Shown piece by piece: positions 51,182 to 64,000 of a DNA stretch of 64,000 nucleotides. A model generated the notes under the pieces. It was given only the letters and a program-made list of their open reading frames with translations, did no database searches and was not told the origin of the DNA. The stretch's first letter is position 1. Every line of letters begins with the position of its first letter. The DNA comes from Serpula lacrymans var. lacrymans S7.9. Its lineage: Eukaryota > Basidiomycota > Agaricomycetes > Boletales > Serpulaceae. The translations under genes were made by a program, and so were the position numbers. Location of the stretch: the NCBI RefSeq assembly GCF_000218685.1, contig NW_006763308.1, positions 558,001 through 622,000 on the forward strand, read 5' to 3'.

Positions 51182-52717
51182 GATAACAATCTGGGGGGAA
51201 ATGGCGATGAGCGACTCGAATAATCCATATATAATGTGAGTGATTAAGAAGCAGTGTGGGACACTGACTAATAAAATCAGGAATACTAGTGGATACAATC
51301 CCAAGACGTATCCCCCTATAGCGAATGTTAACGAACTCACCAGGGATAACAAGTAATTGGTCACACGTTGGGTGACGAATGGGGCATGAACACATCCGCA
51401 AATTGCGGATGGAACTCAAGAATGTTTCGCGGCTATCCTTTCAAACGAAAGGTCACGTTGGTCTAGACGTTCTTCGTAGTCTCACGGCACCTGTACAAGC
51501 TGGAAACGAGAGTTGAAAAAGAAAGCACATGACTATGTTAGATAAACAGGAGTGCTGCGCTTTCGATGAATCTTGTTCAATTCGGGCGTCTTTCAGAAGT
51601 TTTGGGCAGTGGCGAGGTCATACTCTGTAAAAAATATTTAAAAAAGATTAAAACCATGATGCATGCACACCCAAGCGGTTTTGTGGGACGAAGGGTAATA
51701 GGCCTAGGCAGTACTTTCAAAAAGCTTTCAAGTCGTAGATTTAGACAAGAAGCAGGCAGAATCTCGAACAAAGCAAGAACAGTCTTTTCCCCTCACAGAC
51801 CAGATTGACAGAATCAATATTTCACCTGCGATTCGAGTCGTTGCAAAAACCAGTAAAACAACTGTGTACTTACCGTTTCCCAAGCACTCGATTCTTGCTT
51901 GAGCTGTCGCCAGTGTGATCTTACCTCGCTGTAGCTCACGGATGATGTAACATGACCTTCGTTTACTGCTGGAGAGCCCAAGGACAGGCGAGGATAATCA
52001 TGGTCTATACGAAAGAGGGAGGGCGCTTCGCAGGTGACATGAGGTATTGGTATGTGGTCGAAGGAGTGATTGGAGGACTCGATATGTTATTGGTATTTTT
52101 CATTAATCGATACCCGCGGCACTCACCAGAACCAAGTCGATTCAGTGTCGTCAAGACTCACCTTATAAGCAGATGGGGAAACTTTTACGAATTGGAGTCG
52201 ATGCCAGTGACCTCTTACCTTTGCTTAAGTTTTGTGTACATCAGACGAAGCAACAGCGAAAGGAGTGTTTCCGGCTTGTCACGTTACACAGCCACTCGGA
52301 TCGCCAGGCTTGGTTCCGATCATTCCCTTCCAAGTTCAAGTTGTCTGCGTTGAAGTAACTTGCACTGACAATAAACATTAGCTCGTCGTACTTTCTCATT
52401 TATAGTTTCTTACATGATACCGGCTCTTTTACTGTACATATGACAGCATGAACCGACTGACTTTATTAGAACCGCGTCTCGCATATCATTGGCTTTGGAC
52501 GACTATATTTCGTCTTATCTTATCGCCCCACCTTCTTACAGTACCCATTCCCTGGTCATGCCCCCTGTGGCGTTCTATGCGAATCTCAGGCTTTTCGGTC
52601 GAAGTGAATCCGCTGGCCATCTTATCATCGTCTCCTCCTGGGGCATGATTGCATATATGGACCGTCGTCTGAGTTTTCCTGCTCTCCCAAACTTTTATCC
52701 GTGACTTCTTCTAGCCC
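51182..52717. other. 1.5-kb intergenic region, no supported gene
   Basis: Divergent promoters of the alpha/beta hydrolase and the OPT transporter. Two ORFs (near 51566 and 51952, plus strand) have no recognisable family or splice pattern. Confidence 0.45.
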
Positions 52718-55700
52718 ATGGCAGAACCAACCCATCTCGATAGCGCCAACCGCGTCGTATTCGAAACCGAGAAGGATGAGCTCAAATTACCGCCTTCGAG
52801 TATCCTTATCAAAGAGCTCGATTCGGAGAGCACTATCAGCCATACCGATTCTCCAGGCAGTACAGAACAGGTCGTGAAGGGCGCCGAAGGAATCGCTCAT
52901 CTGGCACGTAGCTCTGTGTCTACGTGTTTGCGATAATACATTGACTCTGTTCACGATTAGATCATATCTGCTGACGACCAACCTCATCTTCCCGCTCTTA
53001 CCTTTCGGTTTTGGGTACTTGGCATCGGGCTGTCTACATTCGGTAACCATTTTTCTTGCTTAACATACTTCGTAGTTGACATCACCTTTTTTACAGGTTC
53101 TGTACTCTCCGAAATATACTTCTGGAAGCCGCAAAACGCAACCGTTACTGCTCTCTTTCAGCTCATCATTGCATACGTCCTCGGAAACGCAGTAAGTCGT
53201 TTGCTCTCTTCATTGGCTATCAATCTCAATATCTCGTTCACCTCTAGATGCACTACGTCCTCCCTTCTAAGGGGCTCTGGCGCTCCATCAACCCAGGTCC
53301 ATTCAATATCAAGGAGCACACCTGCATCACCATCATGGCTTCTACTGCCTCCACCACCGCAACCGCTATCGGAATCATAGCGACCCTAGATCTCTTCTAC
53401 AACACAACGCTCAATCCGGCCGCCGCAATATTTCAAACTCTGGCTTCGCAGGTACGTACATATGAGCTAGAAGTGATCCTTCCTTTTCTCTGTGACAATT
53501 CTGATTGAATGGCTTGCATCTCAGCTGATAGGATATGGGTTTGCTGGAATATTACGCACTCTCCTGGTATGGCCGACTTATGCACTTTATCCGAACAACA
53601 TCCCCTCTATCTCTCTCCTCCAATCCATGCACTTCGGTGGGCTGCTGAACAAGAAGAAAATGAAATACTTTTGGATAGGTTAGTTATCACTGAATATACC
53701 AGGATTATCGCATCCTCTCACCATCGCGATGGAAAATTTCCCCTACAGTTTTTGCTGCTATATTCTTTTGGGTAAGTCCATAATATTATTCCCTGTCCTT
53801 GTGCATCATTTTTATTCTTCCCTCGCTCTATCTCTTCCCTCAGGAAATAATACCAACTTGGATGTTTCCGCTGCTTACTGCCTTCTCCGTCATCTGTCTT
53901 GCTGATACCAGCCAGAGCCCCTTAGTCCGCAACCTCTTCGGCGCAGGTTCCTCCAACGAAGGTCTTGGCCTTTTCTCCTTCGCATTCGACTGGACACTTA
54001 TCACACAAGCATACCCGCTGTACTGGCCCCTCCAAACACAAGTGTCGTCCTGGATTGGCTTGGTATTGAGTTACGCGCTCATGAGTGCGTCACGTTGTTC
54101 CTACTTTACTAAACCGCTAGTTAACTCACTGACTCATGCCTTGCCGAACAGTGGGTTGTTACTACTCCAACGTCTTTGAAGGGAAATCGAGAGGCCTTCC
54201 TTTTATGTCAACGGCTCTATTCAGCGGGAATGGATCTTCATACGACCAAAGTGCCATCCTCGACTCGAACAACCAGCTTGACCCCGAGAAATACGCACAG
54301 ATCGGTCCCCCGTGCGTATTCACAGCTTATCTCCGGGTCTCACCATATTAATCGATTGTGTTTATTACCCACACACTATGCTTCCTTGATTTTAATGTTG
54401 TAGGTATATGACTACTACATATGCCGTATCTCTTTTAGCAAGCTACGCCTCCATGGGGGCCGCATTCTCCCACATTCTGTTGTGGCACTGGAAAGAGCTC
54501 TGGACGGCTTTCAGAGGGTTCAATTTCCTCAAATCTGGGCAGGATTTCGACGAGTGAGTTTATTCCCTCCCCTTCCCTCTTCTGTTCTATTCTCACTATT
54601 CTCACTGTCCTGTTGTTATACACAATCCGTTCATATCAAACACTCGCGATTTCTTTGGCCACGGTGTAGCATTCACTTCCAGAAGATGAAAGTATACAAA
54701 GAAGTGCCCCAGTGGTGGTATGGTACTGTATTCTTCCTCTCTCTTGCGCTCGCGATCGGGATGGCGTACGTCGGGTTGAACACACTTCCTTGGTGGTCTG
54801 TAATTGTGTTCACAATAATCGGTAGGGTTTCTGATTTTTGCTTTGAACTTCTCGTACTATCACTTATCATGGTACAGCTTTCATTCTTGCCGTCGTTCTA
54901 GGCTTCATCTACGCTGTGACAGGATTTCAAATACCCACTTCTGGGCTCGTGCAAGTTATCGCTGTTTGTCTTGTTTTTCTCGTCTTATTTTTCTCAGAGG
55001 ATACTGATGTATACAACCAGGCCTACGTCCATCCTGAACAACCAGTTCAGAACATGTATGCAAAAATGTACGGCTATAGTACAGGCTATCAAACACTCTA
55101 CATGCTCTCTGACCTAAAACTCGGTGCGTTATAGCATCTATCTTCATCCTGCTAATATGTTGATGGGGCTTGACTTATCAGGCCAGTATGCTAAAGTTCC
55201 TCCAAGAGCGACATTCATATCCCAAGTCAGCGGTACCATACTCGGTGCCGGTGTGCCCTCATCTCCTTTTTCGTACATCTTCTGTATGCTAATCACCTAC
55301 ATACAATCTAGTCTTCAACTATATCCTCTATAAATCAATCGTCGGCGCCCACCGTGCTGACCTTATTAATCGTTAGTTTTCCGTCTATCTCGACAAAATC
55401 TCTAATGATCGATCTTCTGCATATATTTTACTACTCAAAGCGATCGGCACACGCATATGGTCTGGATGGAACTCACAAGAGATCAATTCGGCGGCGATTA
55501 CTTGGGGTGCATTATCAAAGGAACTCTATAGTCCAGGGAAGCTATATTTCCAGGTGAGTCCTTCTATCTTCCATATTACTTTACAACTGAGCCTATGCCA
55601 ATGTGATCTCTTGTACTTGTATAGATCCCACTTGGTCTTCTATACGGTTTCCTAGCGCCTTTCCCGCTATACATCCTCCACAAGATATTTCCAAAGTCCG

Positions 55701-56356
55701 TATGATCTTGTCTTGAGGTTTTAGTACTTGTGTGGTTGACTAACAGCCTAACGGTTTGGAACAGCCAGAAAATATGGTGGTATCTTAACATGCCCGTCAT
55801 CCTCACGTACATGGGCTGGCTTCCTTATTCAGTAAACGGTATGTACCACTTATCGTATTGCCGTTTATGCCGAACCGAACACGATTCAACTCTCGCGCTA
55901 CCAGGAATGTGGTGGCCTGGGTTTATCATAGGGTTGTCGACGCAGTGGTGGGTGAGAACGCGGAGACCGAGGTGGTATAATAAGTATAACTGTAGGTCTT
56001 TTCCTCTACTCTTAACTTCTACGGGTGCTGAAGAATCAACATCTTCGTATCAGTCCTCACATCCGCAGCACTAGATGGCGGTTCGTCGATTGTGTACTTT
56101 GTCCTCAACTTTGCAGTATTTGGTGCGTCTTTTGACTCGTTTGTAACGCCACAACTCATATATGATCCTGATCTGATTGGTGTTTCACGGTGTACAGGTG
56201 CGAGCGGACAGGGTGTTAACTTTCCATTTTGGTGGGGGAACCCAAATCCTGCCGTGATGAGCGTTGGTAAGTCTCTCAGAACCTCGTTTTCAGATTGTGC
56301 AGAGTTAGATAATGCATATTTCAATGCCAGATCGCTGTGCGGCGAGCTTGGGATGA
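52718..56356 (+). CDS. OPT-family oligopeptide transporter
   Basis: Plus strand with about 15 exons. Start MAEPTHLDSANRV at 52718, then an acidic cytosolic N-terminus. The OPT core opens with HLPALTFRFWVLG and SEIYFWKPQ, then GPFNIKEHTCITIMA, the membrane segments around WPTYALYPNNIPSISLL, WTLITQAYPLYWPLQTQV, MKVYKEVPQWWYG, QIPTSGLVQVIAV, YAKVPPRATF and MWWPGFIIGLSTQWW. The last exons give ASGQGVNFPFWWGNP and end in DRCAASLG with stop 56354-56356. OPT proteins import tetra- and pentapeptides or glutathione by proton symport at the plasma membrane. No break was found, although several introns were joined only by frame and family resemblance. Confidence 0.9.
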
Positions 56357-57133
56357 TGCGATGTTGGTTACCAACTATTATATCATGTATTGCACTGCGT
56401 AGATCAAGACGCGTCAATGCGTCAATACAATATATGGGAATGCAAGTCGAGCCTGGGAACATAAAGATGAGAGAAAAAGGTCTATCATCCTGATGTGCAC
56501 TAATGGACTGGCACTGGGAATCTAGTATGTTTACACAGAGTCCATGCTCGAGTTGGCTCCACACAAATTACTGTTGTATGATAAGATAGGTGTAGTAGGG
56601 CTGTCTGAGTCGCGGAAAAGACTCGGATTAAGGGATATTGAAGTCACTGCCACGAGCGTGAGAGTCTATTAGGACGGCTCTAAATAGTAACTGCATCTGA
56701 TCAGCTCAACATTTTATGTACATCTGCATCTTGTTACCAACATGTACCAGGATAATGGTTTTCGCACCAATAAACAATCTAAGGTAATTGCATGACTTCT
56801 TGTATACTGACGACACTCATGCTTTGAGCAGGTTCTGCTACTCCTCTAACTATTCAGGTAATATTCATTATCCCCCCGGATGTTTGCCGAAGCTCAAACC
56901 TAAAGCACACTTAGTCCATCAACGATATCAAGATGGCTGCAGAGCAATGCACAACCTGAAGACATATGGATAGCATTTATCTAGATGCAAGCTTTGAGTT
57001 CTACTGTATAGCTCCCTTGGAGCGTCAGTGCCGAACTTTGAAACGCATGTTTATAACACGCTCATCTATAACTGCCTCTCTCGTTTCCCCCCGTGTTGCA
57101 TTAACTGGTCACCGCTGCATTCTGCATTGCGAC
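56357..57133. other. Intergenic, no gene seen
   Basis: OPT 3' flank and promoter of the next membrane protein gene. An in-frame ATG at 56966 would lengthen the next protein but adds a non-family leader. Confidence 0.45.
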
Positions 57134-58518
57134 ATGTCTGCACTCCCACTTGTGACAGCAAATCTCGTCACAGTCTGTGTGGAGGACTTTCTTTACGGCG
57201 TCTTCTTCGTGCTCTGCTTGACTTCAGCGTATATTCTATCCAGTTGTAACCTAACCCGTGCTTTGGGAGGTGGAAGAAATGGATCAATGTTAAAGAAACC
57301 AATTATCTTCGCAGCCGTCGCTCTCTTCATCACCGTAACTGCCGTAGGTTATCATTCCTTATTATAGCATGAAAGTATGATCACTAAAGGCGATAAGCAG
57401 CACTTCATGGTGACAAATATCCGCCTCTTTCAAGCCTTCGTGATCTACGAGGGCGGCTCTGCCCCTTTGGACTTTTACAGCGATATGGGACAAACTACGG
57501 AGGTTGTGCAAGTTGGTCTATTTGTTACATCACTGGCCATTGCAGATGCGATGATGGTGAGTAATATTTTGGTAATGATGAAACTCGTCTTATACAGCCA
57601 ATATAGATATATCGTACCTGGGTTATCTGGAATTATAACAGATGGATTGCTATGCCTCCTACCTGCATTTTCGTCGGTCTTATTGGTAAGTTCACACCCC
57701 GTAGCATGATTTATGAAGCTTCATCATAATTGTTCCAACAGTTTCTGGTATAGGCATAACGTATCAATTTTCAAGATATACTCCAACAGAGAGTATTTTT
57801 ATATTTCGAGCAGGACGGTGGATTTCTAGCGAGTGTGTTTTTACACTATGGTATGTACAGCGCGTCTTTTCATGATAAATCTTTATATGACTTTAAGCAG
57901 TATAAATATATATTGCACTGGTGAGGTCATAGGATCCCTGATACTTCATGTTCTAAGGATATGTTTTACTTTTCTCAGTGATGATTGTATGGCGAATCAT
58001 GAAGATCAACGCAGCCTCCAAACGATTCGGCGGTGCTAACCTTACGGTACGGGTGTAACGCAATCGAGAATTCACACGTCTCATCGTAATAACAGCCCGC
58101 ACTGGCCATATTTGTTGAGAGTGCAGGATTATACACGTACGTTATTGCAGGTTGTTCGTCGTGTTCAACTAAACATTATGATCCATCATCAAGATCATGG
58201 GCCGTCATTTACTTCGCATGTTATGAGTCCCGGACAAATTTCCATGCCACCGCTCAAGACATCTGGTGTATTATCAGTGGCATTTCTTTTTTGCTCATCA
58301 TTGTTCGTGTTGGTATGGGCTGGGCTCACGGTCCACATGCCTCGGGGACTCGAGAGATACTATACAACACCCGCGATCGGATGCCAGTCAGTCTGTGCAG
58401 GACTACTCCGCTTGCGATCACCGTTACTCGTGTAACTGAACAGGATCATGAGTCTGCTGAGGAGAGAAAGTTCATGGCTGAATCCCCTAGGATGTTGGAT
58501 AGTATGCAGGTTGCATGA
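57134..58518 (+). CDS. Fungal seven-helix membrane protein, function unknown
   Basis: Plus strand with about eight exons, start at 57134 (MSALPLVTANLVTVCVEDF). Hydrophobic segments alternate with loops; recognisable blocks are YEGGSAPLDFYSDM, LFVTSLAIADAMMIYRTWV, IWNYNRWIAMPPTCIFVG, VSGIGITYQFSRYTP, MIVWRIMKINAASKRFGG and PALAIFVESAGLYT. The YRTWVIW and AIFVESAGLY signatures recur in a large Agaricomycete family of orphan seven-helix proteins. The C-terminus (RVTEQDHESAEERKF) is cytosolic and charged. The join between the GLYT exon and the SWAVIYFACYE exon (58135-58192) is unclear, so this spot could be a defect or an unusual intron. It resembles DUF6534 proteins in topology but not in the conserved motif. 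Confidence 0.7.
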
Positions 58519-58905
58519 TATCTACCCAACCAAAATTTCATCGCGTTGGTCTGTATCAGCGTATTGCTTTGTAGATTTCCAATACCCACAAGGGTAGCTT
58601 TGATTTGAATTAAAAAACTTCAAATAATGATCCAAATTATGTCTAGTACAATTTTGCAATGCCGTAAGTATTGTTATTGGGTCGACTGTGTGAACGTTGC
58701 AGAGAATTCAAATTGGGCATGCCGTCAAGGCTTTTCGTGTCTAGACTTACAGTAATCATGACTCGTGGCCCCCTCACGGATTCCACTTTGACTTCTTCTC
58801 GATTCGAATCTCGAATAGTCAATATTCGAGATATTTGGAGCCCCAGATACTCAAAGAACACTTCAAGTTGAACCACCATCATCTTGTCCTCTTTTTCTGC
58901 CGACC
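58519..58905. other. Intergenic, promoter of the DUF4470-MYND gene
   Basis: No gene seen. It ends with a nested palindromic run near 58798-58832 (attcgaatctcgaat, tattcgagata). Confidence 0.4.
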
Positions 58906-61900
58906 ATGTCTCATCCGTGTTTATGGCCTGGAAAGACCTTTTTCTATCCCATCGGCAATACTACTGCGGTATGCTTAACCCAGGACCTTGCGCCAGAAGA
59001 AAATGCCAACGTCCTTCTCCTGGGATGCGGCGATCCAAGGAATATTCTCTACACTCTGTACGCCAGCGAGGCTGACTCGGCATCCTGTGTGTTTGATTCT
59101 TAAATCTTATGTCGTTGTGCATTGATACATACCCAAGTTTCTCGGAGCCTCGACTTCACCTGTTGTGATGTTGAAGGTGCTGTGCTAGGTGATTGTTTCT
59201 TCTAGACATGTACCAACTAGCGATGTTGACGAGAGTACAGCTCGCAATGTCCTTCTTCTCTCCCTTTTGGCAAATGGCGGAGCTTTGGAGAGAGTGGATC
59301 AGATATGGGACATCTTCTATCACTTTTATCTTGACGACAGTACGTCGTCGCTATTGGTGGATCAATCACAAAAGCTCGTCAAACTATCCAAGGACCTTTC
59401 GACATGGGAGAGCAGCGAATATGGTACCTTTTTGAGGATGTGCACAGATCGCACGCTCTCGGACCTTCGTGGATACTGGTCTTCTTATGCAAGCACAGGT
59501 ACCTTCACGCATGAAAAACAAATTCGCATGCGAAAAGCTTTCTCGGAAAGCATACGGTCAGCAGGAGACGGTACTTTGCTCGGAGGTGGATACAATTTCA
59601 CTGGAGGTCGCTCAGCTGGGCCCATGTCAGCCTACATTCTTCGAGTCGTCGCTGATCAGTTTCGCCGTTATTGGAAAACGGGAACGACATCAAGCGATGC
59701 AGAGTCGTTAACTCACGTCAATCCGACGTTTGTGTATTCGTCCAAGGGTGATAGGTTTTTAGTGCATTACGGCACTGACCCTCTCTTGTCGTTCCATCTC
59801 GCAGAAGCCTATACCAACATGCGCGATACACCTAAACCGACCGAGTCTGTTACGGTGGAAGACGTGGTGTCTGTTGCTAGGGCCCAATTTCGTCGATGGT
59901 GTACATCATTTGTCAATGTCCTGCGTGCGGGTGATCCACGCCCTCTGGTTACAGTTAGATTTTTTGTAGGCGATGCTTTGTCGTTTTGTCGTGCTCTTCG
60001 GTGCTGTAACATCACACGAACTACCGTCACCCCCATATATAACGCCCCTTGGAGCGTATCGCGCCTGGAGTTGAATGACAATGACTATGGAGCTAACGCA
60101 TTGTCTCCTGCCCCGACGGAGTTCAACGTCATCGAGACCTCAAATATAATGGATCATGTCGGGCTTCTGAACGTGCTCATCGCCGCATCTCCATTGCTGA
60201 TACCAAGCACATCGTCAACCTTGCTTACTGAAGCACTGTTATCATCTGGAAACGACCCTTTCACAGGGATACTAAAGCGTGTTTGTGCTGACCTGCCGAC
60301 ATTGTCGCTGCTCATCGGCCTCATTCCATCCACTTTTATTTCTCGGTTCACCACCCAATCTAACATGCACGAAATCCTTTCTGCTCACGTTTCCCAGTCC
60401 CCCCAGTTCCATGAGCGTTTGTCGTGGAAGTCAGCGGCTGGAGGAGACACCATCGCTGCCCAATGTGACATAGACATCAGCCGCGCTACTACGTTCTCAC
60501 CCGAACAGCTTGCTAAGATTCTGTTCGATATATACCTGAAAATGTTTTCCGAGGAAAACGTCAACATACTTTTCCAGCTCGCAGTTTCCGAAAATAAAAT
60601 TAACAATATAATTCATTACAACCGTCGTACCTTTGCGGAACTCGTAGCGGTCATAAAGGAGAGGATTCACATGGATTGGACGCAGGTAATGGAAATGTTT
60701 CATGACCTAGTCGCGAGAGACCACACTCTGGTTACGGGACTTAACTACTACCAAGATTTATGCTGCCAGCTCCATCTTCTCGGTGTGTATTCTGCGGATA
60801 CTCTCCGCGTCGAGGGCGACTTTCTTTCTCCGCAAAAAGTCAAACAATCAGCCATCTTCCGAGGCTGGAAAAGTGTCCCACCTAGTGTTTGCATTGTCTT
60901 GGAGGTCCCAAGCAGCAGTCTCGCACCTATCGCTACTGCACTCGACAAAACGGGCACACCTATGCTACATTGTGAGATTAGAGGATCAACTTTCCAGAAT
61001 GCGTTTTCGTGCATCCAGGCCACATATGGTGCTGTCGCCGTTTCAGGATCTGGAGAAGACCGAAGAATAGTCATAACTGAAGACCACGCCGGTGGGACCA
61101 CGGCTCCTCTGGTCGTGTCATTCTGGGCACCTTCCTGGATTTTGATGCTAGAGTCGACCATACGTGTCGGATTTGGTGTTCGCCCCACTCCTGCCAGCAC
61201 CGTTAGCTTGACCCAGAAGTTGGGGCTGGATTTAATGATATATACCACAAAGGTTACAGACGATCAGCACGTACACGTCGTCACAGAGCGTCCCAATCTT
61301 GATGGAGAAGTGACGAAAGAGGCTGCTGTCTTGAACAAGGCAAAAAGCCGATGTTCACGATCTCCTCACCGTGTTGCTGTGACTATGGACCGTGCCTGCA
61401 GTGAGATCGAGAATTTGACCGTTCGAATTGATATTACGGATCCTGCTGCACAGTCTGCTCTGTCCAAAGGTTCTGGAGTTACTGTGGAACAAGTAACGCC
61501 TTGCGCGGTACAGGTTTGTATCGAAAATTACAATCATGTGATATCATTCCCCCTTCCGGTCAACGCCGGAAAGTCAAAAGTGCGTGTAGCACGCAAGTCC
61601 AAGTATGTAGAGGTAAGGTCCAAATTGATCTTGATTGGAATGACCGGTCTGATAACGTCTTTGTTAGGTCGTTGCACCATTGTCCCCGGCCGATGTTACA
61701 AATCGTTTAGAACTTCCTACAGGGAAATTCCCGGTGATAGTTCATGGACGTATTCCGACGCTGTGGAATATACACCGCGTAAACCTTGACCGACTGCCTG
61801 TCGTTAACACTAAAGACCCAGCGAAGTTGCAATGGATCGTTGGTCACACCACTTTAATGTTGTCTGACCGAGAGAAAAAGGCTCAGGGCGAGGCCGTAAC

Positions 61901-62687
61901 GAATGATAAGGTGCCACAGGATGTACTGGTGAACCTGAAGGAGTCTCTATATGCAATCTTCACTGCTTCTACTGGAGTGCAGCAGCCTAAAACGTGTGCG
62001 TTTGGTCTGTCTGATCCAGACTCAGTTGGCGTCTACACGCTGATCTTCGTGACCGATGTCCGACTCGATCTGGGCTGTCATACGATTGTAGCGGATGCTT
62101 GGGTTTTGCCCCTAACCATTGACATCATGAGTGACATTTCGCGCGCGGTTCGTGTAATCATGGGTGATTTGACGCAGATCAGAACAGATGCTGACGAGAT
62201 GAGAGCATGGAAGCAGCTCCTACCCGCATTGACAGAACGTTGCCGTACATGGAGACACAAAGACAGTTGCGAGTACTTGGCGAAAGGCACCATTCCGTTG
62301 TCTAAGGAGTACGGGGAAAGCCCGATCTGCACGTGCGGAAGAGGGGTGGGCACGGCTGCCCTGCGGAAGGTGAAAGGATGGAAGGACTTTGCGCCTTTTG
62401 TGACCAGGATAGCGCTAAGCCCGATCTTTGCTGTATCATATCTGGAGAGTATTGGGAATTTTTCAGAGAACCTTAACTCTGAGGAGGCACAGAGTCGAGA
62501 GTCGAGGTTGAAGGATGCTGGGGGGTCGACGCAGCAGAACTCTGTCTGCGCAGCTTGTGAGAAAGAAGGAAAGCCAAAGCTACTATTGTGCAGCAAATGT
62601 AGGAAGGTGAGCTATTGCTCTGTTGAGTGTCAGCGGCGAGAATGGAAGAAACACAAGCCGCAGTGTGCTGTGCTGAAGGAATATTAA
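58906..62687 (+). CDS. DUF4470 and MYND zinc-finger protein (copy 1)
   Basis: Four exons: 58906-59086, 59138-59188, 59241-61612 and 61668-62687; 1,207 residues in frame. The N-terminus MSHPCLWPGKTFFYPIGN with VLLLGCGDPRNILYTLY is the DUF4470 domain, a methyltransferase-like fold also at the start of dynein assembly factor DNAAF3; GCGDPR keeps the nucleotide-loop look. The long middle is mixed alpha/beta, with no named domain. The last 45 residues are a MYND finger (C-x2-C...CSKC...CSVEC...H-x3-C), a protein-protein module. The combination is common in Agaricomycetes and its role is unknown. Exon 2 is 51 bp. A second, related gene begins 540 bp downstream in the same direction. Confidence 0.88.
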
Positions 62688-63227
62688 GAACTGAGAGATG
62701 GTTGGAAGTTCGGTGACTTGTGCATTCACAGTCAAAGAATGTCTACGCTTTTTATATAGAAAGCTCTATTTCCCTGGACCATGTTATACCCTACCAATGT
62801 ACTATACGGGCCAGCAATACAGGAGTACTTTACCCGTCGGGACTTTCCGGGACAAGCCAGCGTTAACTGCTGGGCCTGTCGAATCGTTACAATGACTCTG
62901 GTGCTGCAACATGACAATGTCTTCGACGTGTCACGGTGTCAGATCTGTCGTTGGATACTGTCAACAAATGCTCTGCCTACCAGCGACTCGGTGGGGCTGA
63001 ATTGTACAAGAGATCTTGTAACGTTTACGGCACGTACATGTGCTGTTGTTGACCTGCGTATTTTCATTCATTTTCCGATTTCATAAAGAATCATGGCCTT
63101 GCGTTTGCCTCGTTGCCTAATCACCGATTCGAGCGACCGTCTTTAACCTGTTATCCAGCATGCATAAAACTCTGGCGATCTTTTTCTTCTCCACGACATC
63201 CTGTTCATCGATTTTATCCCCGCGGTT
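62688..63227. other. Intergenic between the tandem DUF4470-MYND genes
   Basis: No gene seen; holds the promoter of copy 2. Confidence 0.5.
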
Positions 63228-64000
63228 ATGGCTCATCCTTTAATATGGCGCGGACAGACCTTTTTCTATCCAATAGGCAACACGCCTGCAGTTTCTCTAT
63301 GCCAGGACACAGATTTTACTTCGGAGGAGAAAGTGGATGTTCTTCTTCTCGGCTGTGGCGATCCAAGGCATATCCTTTACACTGCCTATACCCAACAAGC
63401 AAATTCAGCGCATCGTACGTTTCCTTTGTGAAATCCTCAAGGATATCTGTATCTCATGTAGCCCTGGAACAAGTGCATCCGATTCTCGATATCACTTGCT
63501 GTGACATCGAATGTGCTGTGCTAGGTTAGTGGGTGTTCAATCATTGTATCACCTGCTTTTAACATGGAACCATTAGCTCGCAATGTTCTTCTTTTTACCT
63601 TGCTAGCGGATCAAGGAGTCATGGATAAGATAACCTTGATATGGGATATCTTTTATCATTACTACCTTGACGACAGGGCCTCGTCGTTGCTGTTGACGCA
63701 ATGTCAAAAACTGATCAAGCTCTCGAAAAGTCTCAACGCTTGGAAAAGTGGGCCCTATGCTTCTTTCTTGAGAATGTGCACAGGACATACTCTGACAGAG
63801 CTTCGACGTTACTGGACTCTATATGCGGAGACGGGTGGTTTTTCGCTTAGAAAGCAACAAGTACTCAGGCAAAAGTTTTCGACGGGAGTAAACTCTGTCA
63901 GGGACAAAGCGGCGAAGGTCCCACACACTTTATTTTCGAGTCGCTCTGCTGGCCCTCTATCGACGCACGCTCTTAGTGTTTTAGCAGAACATTTTAGCCG
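63228..64000 (+). CDS. DUF4470-MYND protein, copy 2, truncated by the window end
   Basis: Starts MAHPLIWRGQTFFYPIGN with LLLGCGDPRHILYTAY, nearly the same N-terminus as copy 1. The exon pattern is also the same: exon 1 ends after NSAH, a 67-bp exon 2 ends in the codons for CCDIECAVL, then exon 3 opens ARNVLLFTLLAD and runs to base 64000, keeping IWDIFYHYYLDD, SFLRMCTGHTL and RSAGPLSTH. Identity to copy 1 is clear but moderate, so the duplication is not recent. The MYND end lies outside the window. Confidence 0.85.

Noticed and set aside
51566..52358. Short plus-strand ORFs between the hydrolase and OPT genes
   Set aside because: No recognisable family, no consistent intron pattern, overlapping frames.

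Overview
This is a 64 kb piece of a basidiomycete genome, most likely a wood- or litter-decaying Agaricomycete. The evidence is: genes broken by many 45-70 bp introns with very short exons between them; families typical of Agaricomycetes (DUF6534 seven-helix proteins, NACHT STAND NTPases, DUF4470-MYND proteins, helicase-like Helitrons); and plant-cell-wall glycosidases (a GH3 beta-xylosidase and a GH1 beta-glucosidase). About 20 protein genes can be supported. No rRNA, tRNA or CRISPR array was recognised by eye.

Layout. 1-6.95 kb is a nest of transposable elements. A Helitron replicase pseudogene (minus strand, 3059-6943) is cut at its 3' side by what looks like a long LTR (909-3058), and it contains a 256-bp CACTA-like foldback MITE with TGA target duplications. 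7.4-11.5 kb is a large FHA-domain chromosomal protein with Ki-67-like repeats, interrupted by a 100-N assembly gap. 12.5-15.2 kb is a secreted GH3 beta-xylosidase. 16.0-19.6 kb is a NACHT protein with a very long acidic tail. 19.9-22.1 kb is a Zn2Cys6 regulator. 24.0-26.0 kb is a DUF6534 membrane protein. 27.0-30.3 kb is a head-to-head housekeeping pair, RLP24 (60S biogenesis) and CCT3 (chaperonin gamma). 30.5-32.3 kb is an ERT1-type gluconeogenesis regulator. 32.7-37.2 kb is a divergent pair, a cytosolic GH1 beta-glucosidase and a Gfo/Idh/MocA dehydrogenase. 38.1-38.8 kb is a small conserved-looking protein of unknown role. 39.9-40.9 kb is a SAM methyltransferase. 41.6-43.6 kb is a second DUF6534 protein. 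44.3-47.2 kb is a VIT-vWA protein. 49.0-49.5 kb is a small unknown. 50.1-51.2 kb is an alpha/beta hydrolase. 52.7-56.4 kb is an OPT oligopeptide transporter. 57.1-58.5 kb is a third seven-helix protein. 58.9-64 kb is a tandem pair of DUF4470-MYND genes, the second cut by the window end.

How it fits together. The glycosidases, the sugar-type dehydrogenase and the ERT1 regulator suggest carbon-use genes, but they are interleaved with unrelated housekeeping genes, so I do not claim a cluster. The most striking common theme is gene structure. Several genes need micro-exons of 7-27 bp, and in two unrelated hydrolases (GH3 and alpha/beta hydrolase) the catalytic nucleophile lies on a micro-exon (20 bp and 11 bp). 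At least four introns appear to use GC-AG borders. Exon joins were done by hand from reading frame and family resemblance; where stated, exon lengths sum to a whole number of codons.
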